The notes beneath the pieces are model-generated. The model did no database searches, was not told the origin of the DNA, and saw only the letters and a list, made by a program, of their open reading frames with translations. A program made the translations under genes and the position numbers. Source: Thermodesulfatator sp. (lineage in GTDB: Bacteria > Desulfobacterota > Dissulfuribacteria > Dissulfuribacterales > QOAL01). From it: a stretch of 5,475 nt of DNA. Location of the stretch: contig QOAL01000009.1 of NCBI GenBank assembly GCA_003978135.1, positions 1 to 5,475 of the forward strand. The letters run 5' to 3'. Numbering within the stretch: the first letter of the stretch is position 1; each line of letters starts with the position of its first letter. Positions 1 to 5,475 of the stretch are shown here, piece by piece.

Positions 1-321
1 CAGCTTTACTCCTTCAGGCGGGTCCATACCGCACACCCCAAATGCGTTAAGTGAATCGCATGCTCGTTTCAGTTTTCCTGATTCAAAATCCACCAAATAG
101 AGACAGGTATCAAAATCCATGAAGATCTTGGGAACAAAGACTGCCACCCTGTAAAAATTTTCCAGGGTTTCATATTCCTGGGCCAGGTCGAAGAAGGCCC
201 TTAATGTCCTGCCCTGAATGGCCGTAAAGTTATATTTTTCGTAGTCTTCCTTCTTTTTCCTGATCCTGGAAAGGACTGATGCCAGTTCCGGAGGGTCAGG
301 CTTGACACAGTATATAGTCAT
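1..321 (-). CDS. N-terminal fragment of a possible GAF-type sensory/signalling protein (runs off left edge)
   Basis: An ATG at 321 opens a frame that stays open to base 1, giving 107 residues with no stop, so the gene is cut by the window edge. The start lies 6 bp after the TAG of cobA-hemD, with a weak AGG 5 bp upstream, and it is the last visible gene of the minus-strand train. The protein begins MTIYCVKPDPPELASVL. A basic helical stretch follows (around 20-28, RKKK), then a helix around residues 40-55 and a segment around 58-85 (FVPKIFMDFDTCLYLVDFESGKL). That last segment resembles the start of a GAF domain, a helix leading into a beta strand ending in D-x-x-x-G. The GAF idea rests on this pattern only, and no ligand-binding or output domain is visible. 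It could be the input end of a histidine kinase, a diguanylate cyclase or a sigma-54 activator. Its place behind tetrapyrrole genes may be positional rather than functional. Confidence 0.6.
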   Translation of the reverse strand, partial: MTIYCVKPDPPELASVLSRIRKKKEDYEKYNFTAIQGRTLRAFFDLAQEYETLENFYRVAVFVPKIFMDFDTCLYLVDFESGKLKRACDSLNAFGVCGMDPPEGVKL

Positions 322-327
322 GTATAC

Positions 328-1872
328 CTATCTTTTCCCCGTTGAGGATGAACTGTGAAAACTGTTTTCAATGGCATCAACCAGGGCGGGTACAGTGGAT
401 TTTTCAGGCATGATATGAACCTCAAGCCCCATGTTCCTGGCGGTCCGGGCAGTTACCGGGCCGATGCATGCTATCCTGGATACAGTTGTTATCCTGTTTA
501 CCACATTCTCGGGAACGGTCTTGAAAAAATTCTTGACAGTGGAAGAGCTTGTAAAGGTGACCACATCTATTTCTTCCTCTTCAAGAAGTTCCAGGGTCTG
601 GGGAGCTATTTCAGGGGGGATGGTCTCATAAAGCGGGGCCACCGTCACATCCATTCCCATGGCAGAAAGCCCCTTTGGCAGAACTTCCCTGGCAACCACA
701 GCCCTCGGGATAAGCACTTTTTTACCTTTCACATCCTGTTGCCCGAACAGGTCCAGAAGTCCTTCGGCGCGGAAATCTTCCGGGACTGCATCGACCTTTA
801 GATGGAGGCGCCGGATGAAATCGGCTGTGCTGGCTCCTACTGCTGCCAGCTTCGTGTTGCCCAGGGCCCTGATGTCCTTTCCCAGCTGATCTATCCTGGC
901 AAAAAAGAACTTAACCGCATTGGTGCTGCTGAAAATTATCCAGTCAAATTCCTGCATCCTGCCAATGGCCTCATCGAGTATGGAGAGATCCTCCACCATC
1001 CTGACTTCTATGGTGGGACACTCGATGCACCCTGCCCCCTTTCTTTCAAGGAGCCTTACAAGGGAGCTGGCCTGCTGCCTTGTCCTGGTTACAAGGACCT
1101 TTTTACCCAGCAGAGGCTGTTTTTCAAACCAGTTTATGTCCTCTCTGACAGAACACACATCACCCACAACGATAATTGCCGGTGGCTTGAAATTATTTTC
1201 CTTTACCCTGTCGGCAATATTGGAAAGGTTGCCTGTTATTGATTCCTGAAGAGGGGTTGTGCCCCAGCGTATGACTGCAACAGGGGTGTCAGGATTCCTG
1301 CCGAATCTCATGAGATTTTCTGCAATATTTCTGAGGTTGGACATGCCCATGAGAAAGACCAGGGTTCCCACGCCCTTGGCCAGTCCTTCCCAATCCACAG
1401 GGGCCTCGCTGCTGTCAAAACGCCTGTGACCAGTAATAAATGCCACAGATGCAGTAAAGGAGCGATGGGTAAGAGGAATACCTGCATAAGCTGGCACTGC
1501 AATGGCAGAGGTAACTCCCGGCACGATTTCAAATGGCAATCCGTGACCAGCCAGGATCTGGGCCTCCTCGCCTCCTCGCCCGAAAATGAACGGATCTCCT
1601 CCCTTGAGACGCACCACCTGCTTGCCTTCTTTTGCCTTTTTAACAATAAGGTCATTGATTTCCTGCTGGTTAGCCACGTGCCTGCCGATCCGCTTGCCCA
1701 CATAAATCCGTTCAGCCTCGGGGTTTACAAATTCCATGATCCTGGGGCTTGCCAGCCGGTCGTATATGACAACATCGGCCCTGGAAAGGAGTTCCCTGCC
1801 GCGGAGAGTCAGCAGGCCCGGATCTCCCGGCCCTGCTCCCACCAGATATACCTTGCCGCCTCTATTCTTCAC
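328..1872 (-). CDS. cobA-hemD: Fused uroporphyrinogen-III C-methyltransferase / uroporphyrinogen-III synthase
   Basis: This 514-residue bifunctional cytoplasmic enzyme closes and isomerises hydroxymethylbilane to uroporphyrinogen III (HemD part) and methylates it twice with S-adenosylmethionine to precorrin-2 (SUMT part). Residues about 7-245 are the methyltransferase. Visible motifs are VYLVGAGPGDPGLLT (8-22), the SAM-site signature VVRLKGGDPFIFGRGGEE (86-103), PGVTSAIAVPAYAGIPLTHR (118-137) and the P-x-A-V-I-R-W-G-T block (197-205). Residues about 255-505 are the HemD half: KKVLVTRTRQQ (257-267), FSSTNAV (314-320), KKVLIPRA (384-391), VTFTSSSTVKNFF (438-450) and IGPVTARTA (470-478). The start is GTG at 1872, supported by AGAGGAAG (1879-1886) six bases upstream and by the protein beginning just before the SUMT core. 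It overlaps the hemC stop by 11 bp, suggesting coupled translation. The fusion is a known arrangement in anaerobic bacteria. There is no precorrin-2 dehydrogenase domain, so siroheme synthesis needs another gene elsewhere. Confidence 0.95.
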   Translation of the reverse strand: MKNRGGKVYLVGAGPGDPGLLTLRGRELLSRADVVIYDRLASPRIMEFVNPEAERIYVGKRIGRHVANQQEINDLIVKKAKEGKQVVRLKGGDPFIFGRGGEEAQILAGHGLPFEIVPGVTSAIAVPAYAGIPLTHRSFTASVAFITGHRRFDSSEAPVDWEGLAKGVGTLVFLMGMSNLRNIAENLMRFGRNPDTPVAVIRWGTTPLQESITGNLSNIADRVKENNFKPPAIIVVGDVCSVREDINWFEKQPLLGKKVLVTRTRQQASSLVRLLERKGAGCIECPTIEVRMVEDLSILDEAIGRMQEFDWIIFSSTNAVKFFFARIDQLGKDIRALGNTKLAAVGASTADFIRRLHLKVDAVPEDFRAEGLLDLFGQQDVKGKKVLIPRAVVAREVLPKGLSAMGMDVTVAPLYETIPPEIAPQTLELLEEEEIDVVTFTSSSTVKNFFKTVPENVVNRITTVSRIACIGPVTARTARNMGLEVHIMPEKSTVPALVDAIENSFHSSSSTGKR

Positions 1873-2794
1873 TATAAACTTCCTCTAATATCTCCCTTCC
1901 GCCTGCATCCAGTATCACATCGCCGAGTTTCATCCCCAGTTCCCTGCCCTGGGAAGCAGGGCCGGTCAGGCTTTGGCGGATAATTCTCTTTCCCTGTTCA
2001 TCGGCAACCAGGCCGGTTAGAGTAAGAGTTTCATCGTCAGAAAGGTTTGCCAGGGCTCCTATCGGTACCTGGCAACCGCCCTGCAACCTTTCAAGGAAGG
2101 CGCGTTCGCTGTTGACACAAAGGGCTGTTTTATCATGGTGCAGGCTTGAGAGTATATCTGCCGTCTCCCTGTCTTCTGTCCTGAATTCGATTCCAAGGCA
2201 TCCCTGGCCTATGGCAGGAAGCATGACATCAACGGGGATGAGTGAAGAAATCCTGGCGGAAAGCCCCAGCCTGTTGAGACCGGCTGCTGCCAGGATTATG
2301 GCATCGAACTGGCCGTCATCCAGCTTTTTAAGCCTTGTATCCAGGTTTCCCCGCAGGGATTCAATCCTGAGATCAGGTCTTACCTTTCTGAGCTGGGCCA
2401 TTCTTCTGAGACTGCTGGTCCCGATTGTTGCGCCTTCAGGAAGATCTTCTATTTTCTCATACTTGTTACTGATAAATGCATCCCTGTAATCTTCTCTCCG
2501 GGGAAAGACAGATACTTCCAGGCCCTCGGGGATCTCCGTGGGGACATCCTTGAGGCTGTGCACAGCCAAATCTGCCCGTCCCTGAAGCATTGCCTCTTCG
2601 ATTTCCTTGACAAAAAGGCCCTTGCCCCCAACCTTGGCCAGGGGCACGTCCAGAATCTTGTCCCCTTTTGTCGTAACCTCCAGCAGGGAAACAGACACCC
2701 CGGGCCTGACCTCCTGAATGCAGGACTTCACCCAGTTGCTCTGGGCCAATGCAAGCTTGCTTTTTCTGGTGGCAAGTACGAGCTTATCTTTCAT
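1862..2794 (-). CDS. hemC: Hydroxymethylbilane synthase (porphobilinogen deaminase)
   Basis: This 310-residue cytoplasmic enzyme polymerises four porphobilinogen molecules into hydroxymethylbilane, the substrate of the HemD half encoded next. Family motifs are easy to read. LATRKSKLALAQ (7-18) and VGGKGLFVKEIEEAML (55-70) are near the N-terminus. AVHSLKDVP (77-85) contains the catalytic aspartate D83, and GTSSLRRMAQL (125-135) and SLRGNLDTRL (146-155) are substrate/cofactor-binding arginine segments. LPAIGQGCLGIE (192-203) follows. ERLQGGCQVPIGALA (235-249) carries C241, which anchors the dipyrromethane cofactor. Length and ending (REILEEVYSEE) match the roughly 310-residue family. The ATG at 2794 is preceded by GAGGGG five bases upstream, which overlaps the TGA of the FmdB-type gene, so coupling to that gene is likely. 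Its own stop lies within the start region of cobA-hemD. Confidence 0.97.
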   Translation of the reverse strand: MKDKLVLATRKSKLALAQSNWVKSCIQEVRPGVSVSLLEVTTKGDKILDVPLAKVGGKGLFVKEIEEAMLQGRADLAVHSLKDVPTEIPEGLEVSVFPRREDYRDAFISNKYEKIEDLPEGATIGTSSLRRMAQLRKVRPDLRIESLRGNLDTRLKKLDDGQFDAIILAAAGLNRLGLSARISSLIPVDVMLPAIGQGCLGIEFRTEDRETADILSSLHHDKTALCVNSERAFLERLQGGCQVPIGALANLSDDETLTLTGLVADEQGKRIIRQSLTGPASQGRELGMKLGDVILDAGGREILEEVYSEE

Positions 2795-2803
2795 GCAGGC
2801 CCC

Positions 2804-3034
2804 TCAGCCCCCACAGGAACTGCAGTTGGTACTGGTACAGCCTGCACAGCTGCCGGAAGACGCCTTCTTGCCGGTCCCTACAAATCTGTCCCCGCATTTC
2901 ATTGCAAAAGCAGACATCTTTTTTGTAGTATCTCCTGAACCGCAGCTCCTGCATTTAATTACCTCGTCATGGGAAAAGACAAGCTGTTCAAATTCTTCAC
3001 CACAAGCATTGCATACATATTCGTAAATAGGCAT
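2804..3034 (-). CDS. FmdB-family zinc-ribbon protein
   Basis: A 76-residue protein starting MPIYEYVCNACGEEFEQL, the hallmark opening of the FmdB/CxxC-CxxC-SSSS regulatory-protein family. Two CxxC knuckles (C8/C11 and C28/C31) form a predicted zinc ribbon of about 40 residues. A Ser/Gly/Lys-rich tail follows, with four more cysteines (C63, C66, C71, C74) in two further CxxC pairs and ending in CGG. The family was named after FmdB, a putative regulator of amidase/formamidase genes. The molecular function of most members is unknown, so 'regulator' should not be taken as proven. The start ATG has a strong GGAGGT (3040-3045) five bases upstream. The gene sits 13 bp after the DHS-like gene and 9 bp before hemC. 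Lone FmdB-type genes occur in many operons of anaerobes, so adjacency to hemC does not by itself show a tetrapyrrole role. Confidence 0.9.
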   Translation of the reverse strand: MPIYEYVCNACGEEFEQLVFSHDEVIKCRSCGSGDTTKKMSAFAMKCGDRFVGTGKKASSGSCAGCTSTNCSSCGG

Positions 3035-3047
3035 TTTCTACCTCCGT

Positions 3048-4022
3048 TTACTGATTTTGAACATCAATTTGGCCGGCTGAAGCCAGCTCTTCCAGCAGTG
3101 CAGATGCCAGAAGGGGTATCATGATCTCATGATGCCCTGTAAGGTTGTATCCCTTGCCGCCTTCCAGGGTAGGCCTGTTTACAACATTGGTCAAGGGACG
3201 GTACTGGCGTATGAAATCCAGGTTGACAGTAACAAGACGCGTTACCTCATGACCCACATTCCTGACAGCCGTAAGGGCCTTCAGGAAGACTTCAGGAAGG
3301 AGCACAGCAGAACCGACATTAAAATATACACCATCCTGCAGCCCGGCAACAAGGGAACAAAAAATACGAAAATCATAAAAAGAAGCCTTGCCGATACTGG
3401 CGCCATCGGCTGCCGGATGTATATGAATGATATCCGTGCCCAGGGCCACGTGTACTGTAACAGGGATATCCAGCCTGGCAGCAGATGCCAGAATGCTCGC
3501 TTCATTGTATGGAAATTTTTCTGCAAGCAGCATCTGCCCCACGGTCTGGCCAAGGCCCTGGTCCAGCCGTGCAGCCGCGTTGATTGCACCATTTAGAAAC
3601 TCACCTGTTTCCCTGGCAGCTCCGAAGGCACCTGTGCCAAGCACCTGGCTCACGTCCTCGGATGTCTTGCCAGCCATGGCTATCTCTGAATCGTGAATGA
3701 TGCCGGCCCCGTTTATGGCCAGGGCAGAGATTAGCCCCCTTTCCATGAGATCTATAAGGAGTGGATTGAGTCCCACCTTGATAACATGTGCCCCCATGGC
3801 AAAGATTACCCTTTTCCCTGATTTCACGGCATCTGCCCATGCCCTGGCAACGGAAAGAAGATCGGCAGCGGCGAGCTGGGACGGCAGGCATGAAAAAAAT
3901 TCCCTCATGGAGCTGCCGGGGGCAACAGGACTCCCCAAATCCTGTACTGATACCTTGCTGGGCCTGTCATAAAGGGAATAGGTGTTGAGGCCCTTAAAGG
4001 AAAAGGGAGGGGGATAACTCAT
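3048..4022 (-). CDS. Deoxyhypusine-synthase-like protein of unknown function
   Basis: A 324-residue cytoplasmic-looking protein with no signal peptide or membrane segment. The core from about residue 70 to 310 alternates strands and helices like a Rossmann-type enzyme. Conspicuous motifs are FAMGAHVIKVGLNPLLIDLM (74-93), AINGAGIIHDSEIA (102-115), GKTSEDVSQVLGTGAFG (118-134), the His-rich GTDIIHIHPAADGASIG (195-211), GVYFNVGSAVLLPEVFLKAL (231-250) and TGHHEIMIPLL (295-305). I place it in the deoxyhypusine-synthase-like group because a nucleotide-binding 'no effect in one lobe / NGAG-IHD-E' segment and a G-x-G-like turn near 233-238 recall that fold. The classical catalytic lysine motif (GGGVxKHH) is absent, so hypusine synthesis is not expected, and bacteria generally lack eIF5A. 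The assignment is from memory of the motifs and is uncertain. The ATG at 4022 overlaps the gmhA TGA as ATGA, implying tight coupling. AAGGA lies about 13 bases upstream. The coupling hints at a sugar-phosphate or cell-envelope role, but no substrate can be named. Confidence 0.8.
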   Translation of the reverse strand: MSYPPPFSFKGLNTYSLYDRPSKVSVQDLGSPVAPGSSMREFFSCLPSQLAAADLLSVARAWADAVKSGKRVIFAMGAHVIKVGLNPLLIDLMERGLISALAINGAGIIHDSEIAMAGKTSEDVSQVLGTGAFGAARETGEFLNGAINAAARLDQGLGQTVGQMLLAEKFPYNEASILASAARLDIPVTVHVALGTDIIHIHPAADGASIGKASFYDFRIFCSLVAGLQDGVYFNVGSAVLLPEVFLKALTAVRNVGHEVTRLVTVNLDFIRQYRPLTNVVNRPTLEGGKGYNLTGHHEIMIPLLASALLEELASAGQIDVQNQ

Positions 4023-4591
4023 TTTTCAAAGACCATCCTTTCCACAAGATCACAAATAACGTGTCCCAGGAATATATGCACCTCCTGGATACGGGGTGTT
4101 TCCCGGGAATGCACCTTAACAAGATAATCGCAGCAAGCAGACATTGCATTGCCCTGGCTGCCTGTAAAACCTATGGTTTTCATGCCCTGGTCTTGCGCCT
4201 TCTTAAGGGCATTCAGCACATTTTCAGAATTACCGCTGGTAGAAATACCCAAGAGGAAATCTCCCGGGTCCCCAAGGGCTTCCACCTGCCTTTCAAACAC
4301 CTGGGAAAATGAAAAATCATTGGCAATGGAAGTCAGGACGGAAGTGTCCGTGGTCAAGGCGATTGCCGGAAGTGCCCGCCTTTCCAGCCTAAACCGGTTT
4401 ACAAATTCTGCAGCTATATGCTGGCAATCCGCCGCACTTCCGCCATTACCGCACAGGAGAAGCTTTCCGCCCGAATTCAGTCTGCCTGAAATCTGCATGG
4501 CAATTTCATATACTAGGTCCCCTTGTTCCTTAATGGTCTCATCCAGGACACTGGTTAATTGTTGCGCAAATTTTGTCAGTAAATCAGTCAT
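4019..4591 (-). CDS. gmhA: Phosphoheptose isomerase (sedoheptulose-7-phosphate isomerase)
   Basis: GmhA converts D-sedoheptulose 7-phosphate to D-glycero-D-manno-heptose 7-phosphate, the first step toward ADP-heptose for the LPS inner core. The protein is a single SIS domain of about 190 residues. The phosphate-binding loop LLLCGNGGSAADCQH is followed by IAAEFVNRF, and LLGISTSGNSENVLNAL forms the second SIS signature. RIQEVHIFLGHVICDLVE closes the fold. Counting from an upstream TTG at 4600, the predicted zinc/catalytic residues fall at H61, E65, Q172 and H180, the same numbers as in the E. coli enzyme. I prefer the ATG at 4591 (MTDLLTKFAQQ). The TTG start at 4600 would add three residues. 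Neither has a good Shine-Dalgarno sequence, and an in-frame TAA at 4601-4603 rules out any longer form. It is the first gene of the minus-strand train and its TGA overlaps the next ATG. Confidence 0.95.
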   Translation of the reverse strand: MTDLLTKFAQQLTSVLDETIKEQGDLVYEIAMQISGRLNSGGKLLLCGNGGSAADCQHIAAEFVNRFRLERRALPAIALTTDTSVLTSIANDFSFSQVFERQVEALGDPGDFLLGISTSGNSENVLNALKKAQDQGMKTIGFTGSQGNAMSACCDYLVKVHSRETPRIQEVHIFLGHVICDLVERMVFEK

Positions 4592-4630
4592 AAATTTCAA
4601 TTAAACCAAAAACATGATTTTTTCGCCACA

Positions 4631-4689
4631 TTTTCCCATGGGTCTTGAAAATGAAAGTGGCAGGCACTTACTGCCCACCCATGGGAAAA
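4631..4689. repeat. Perfect 13-bp inverted repeat with nested hairpin (possible operator pair or leader RNA structure)
   Basis: The left arm TTTTCCCATGGGT (4631-4643) is exactly complementary in reverse to the right arm ACCCATGGGAAAA (4677-4689), with 33 bases between. Each arm contains the 8-bp palindrome CCCATGGG. The two palindrome centres are 43 bp apart, close to four helical turns, as expected for two protein dimers on the same DNA face. Inside lies a smaller stem, GGCAG (4659-4663) with CTGCC (4671-4675) around a 7-base loop. Neither strand shows a T-run after the outer stem, so it is not a standard terminator. On the gmhA strand the structure could also form in the mRNA leader, 40 to 98 bases before the ATG. 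Confidence 0.7.
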
Positions 4690-4782
4690 GTGTTCCTCCG
4701 TTTCCTTTAATCACCAGGCATATCTTTCATCTTGCTTTGCGGAAAAGGCTATTTCTGCAAGAGAAATGACTTTTTGGGCGCC

Positions 4783-4798
4783 AGGCATGATTCTTGTA
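4783..4798 (+). promoter_or_regulatory. Candidate sigma-54 (RpoN) promoter for the FliK-like gene
   Basis: The 16 bases AGGCATGATTCTTGTA match the sigma-54 consensus TGGCACG-N4-TTGC(A/T) at 9 of 12 defined positions. They keep the invariant GG of the -24 element and the G of the -12 element at the right N10 spacing, but have T in place of the final C of TTGC. The predicted transcription start near 4808-4810 leaves about 25 bases to the ATG at 4835, enough for the AAGGGGA ribosome-binding site. Flagellar hook genes in many Proteobacteria and Desulfobacterota are RpoN-dependent, which fits the tentative FliK call. The missing C is a real weakness, and no activator sites were recognised. Confidence 0.35.
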
Positions 4799-4834
4799 GT
4801 GATTTAAAACAAAAAACCATTCAAGGGGAAAAAT

Positions 4835-5475
4835 ATGAGTGCGATACCACTTGTGAATCTAACTCCCCAACCTCAAACCGGAGGTACGGGAAATTCGGCA
4901 GCAACAGCAGGAACCCCCGGGGGGGCCGGCAGCTTTGAAAATTATATCACCCAGGCAGGCAGCCTGCAGCCGGCCGGGGATTCCAATGTACAAACCATAC
5001 AGACACCTGGAGGTATACAGACCACAGGCAGTCAGTTACAGGCAGATCCTCCCCAGTCGGAAACCGGCGGCCTAACGGAGCTGTTTAAATTATTTGATTT
5101 ATTGTTCGGTTTTCAAAAAGGCACGCTGCAAAATCCCAACAGCAATGCACAGAATCCCGCCGGTGAACTCCAGGAAGCCGGAACAGTCGGTGAAACGCAA
5201 CATGATTTGACCAACCAGCCAGAAGAGACGCCAGCTAGGGCATTTGAAGGCTTTTTTTCAGAAATCCAGAAGATGCTGGTCCTTTTTCATGCACTGGTCC
5301 AGGAATTTTCCACGAACAATGTGGAAACATCCTTGGCAGACGGAGAACAAACAGAGACACAGGTCACTGCTAACCAAACCGGAACCACTCAGACACCGGA
5401 TTCAACTCCTGCCAGTGGGGAAGCGCTTCAAATAGCAGCGGGCATATCTGTTGATGAAACGGCCCAGGGCCAGGT
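4835..5475 (+). CDS. N-terminal part of a low-complexity protein, possibly flagellar hook-length control protein FliK (runs off right edge)
   Basis: The ATG at 4835 is preceded by AAGGGGA (4823-4829), and the frame is open without a stop to the window end, giving 213 codons plus two bases. The protein starts MSAIPLVNLTPQPQTGGTGN. It is dominated by Gln, Thr, Gly, Asn, Pro and Ser, with almost no cysteine and few charged clusters, so much of it should be disordered. Three islands look structured: SFENYITQAG (33-42), an amphipathic helix LTELFKLFDLLFGFQK (80-95), and a longer one AFEGFFSEIQKMLVLFHALV (136-155). No signal peptide is present. Long disordered Q/T/P-rich N-terminal halves are typical of FliK, a flagellum-exported molecular ruler whose conserved C-terminal domain would lie beyond base 5475. 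The RpoN-like promoter supports this mildly. It could instead be another exported or secreted low-complexity protein. The reading frame is firm; the function is a guess. Confidence 0.7.
   Translation, partial: MSAIPLVNLTPQPQTGGTGNSAATAGTPGGAGSFENYITQAGSLQPAGDSNVQTIQTPGGIQTTGSQLQADPPQSETGGLTELFKLFDLLFGFQKGTLQNPNSNAQNPAGELQEAGTVGETQHDLTNQPEETPARAFEGFFSEIQKMLVLFHALVQEFSTNNVETSLADGEQTETQVTANQTGTTQTPDSTPASGEALQIAAGISVDETAQGQ

Larger units (their letters stand above)
4592..4834. promoter_or_regulatory. Divergent intergenic control region between gmhA and the FliK-like gene
   Basis: About 243 bp separate the two outward-facing start codons, so promoters for both directions should lie here. It is noticeably more A/T-rich at its ends than the genes. 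It contains the inverted repeat at 4631-4689, a sigma-54-like element at 4783-4798 reading rightward, and an unattached GGAGG reading leftward (4695-4699). The octamer CCAGGCAT occurs twice in direct orientation (4714-4721 and 4781-4788). I could not find a convincing sigma-70 -35/-10 pair for gmhA. No U-tract follows either hairpin arm, so no terminator is called. Confidence 0.75.

Noticed and set aside
355..1249. Several plus-strand ORFs antisense to the HemD half
   Set aside because: All lie fully inside a well-supported coding region on the other strand and show no conserved motif or ribosome-binding site.
1426..1983. 185-codon plus-strand ORF opposite hemC/cobA-hemD
   Set aside because: It is antisense to two genes with unmistakable family motifs, and its translation is a mirror of their codon usage with no family likeness.
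4598..4600. TTG as the gmhA start codon
   Set aside because: It adds only three residues and has no Shine-Dalgarno sequence; the ATG at 4591 is the simpler choice, although the TTG cannot be excluded.
4657..4676. TGGCAGGCACTTACTGCC as a sigma-54 promoter in the divergent region
   Set aside because: The GG and GC elements are 12 bases apart instead of 10, and the sequence is better explained as the stem of the nested hairpin.
4631..4689. Bidirectional rho-independent terminator
   Set aside because: Both flanking genes start here rather than end, and no T-tract follows the stem on either strand.
4732..4938. 68-codon plus-strand ORF across the start of the FliK-like gene
   Set aside because: It lies in a different frame from the long open frame at 4835, begins in intergenic DNA with no ribosome-binding site, and its product has no recognisable features.

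Overview
The window reads as a piece of a bacterial chromosome, most likely from an anaerobic Desulfobacterota-type (former Deltaproteobacteria) organism. That assignment is an inference from gene content: a fused CobA/HemD protein next to hemC, an FmdB-type zinc ribbon with a Ser/Gly/Cys tail, an unusual deoxyhypusine-synthase-like protein and gmhA. No ribosomal RNA or other phylogenetic marker is present to confirm it. I see no mobile element, CRISPR array, tRNA or phage gene.

Positions 1-4591 hold one tightly packed minus-strand gene train. In transcription order it is gmhA (sedoheptulose-7-phosphate isomerase, LPS heptose), a DHS-like protein of unknown role, a small FmdB-family zinc ribbon, hemC (hydroxymethylbilane synthase), cobA-hemD (uroporphyrinogen-III C-methyltransferase fused to uroporphyrinogen-III synthase), and the first 107 codons of a possible GAF-type sensory protein that runs off the left edge. 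Junctions are overlaps (ATGA at gmhA/DHS-like; 11 bp at hemC/cobA-hemD) or gaps of 6-13 bp, so co-transcription and translational coupling are likely. HemC plus the fusion protein would take porphobilinogen through hydroxymethylbilane and uroporphyrinogen III to precorrin-2, the branch point for siroheme, cobalamin and the siroheme-dependent heme route. HemB and a precorrin-2 dehydrogenase are not in the window.

Positions 4592-4834 are a divergent intergenic region. It carries a perfect 13-bp inverted repeat (4631-4643 / 4677-4689) whose arms each contain the palindrome CCCATGGG, with a smaller hairpin nested between them. It also carries a sigma-54-like element (about 4783-4798) properly placed for the plus-strand gene. 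A 25-codon in-frame minus-strand ORF ends directly against the gmhA start.

From 4835 to the right edge an open plus-strand reading frame encodes the first 213 residues of a Gln/Thr/Gly/Pro-rich, low-complexity protein. The N-terminal part of a flagellar hook-length control protein (FliK) is the best guess, but its diagnostic C-terminal domain lies outside the window.

Nothing here is convincingly a new defence or mobile system. The most open questions are the DHS-like protein embedded among LPS and tetrapyrrole genes, and the structured divergent control region.
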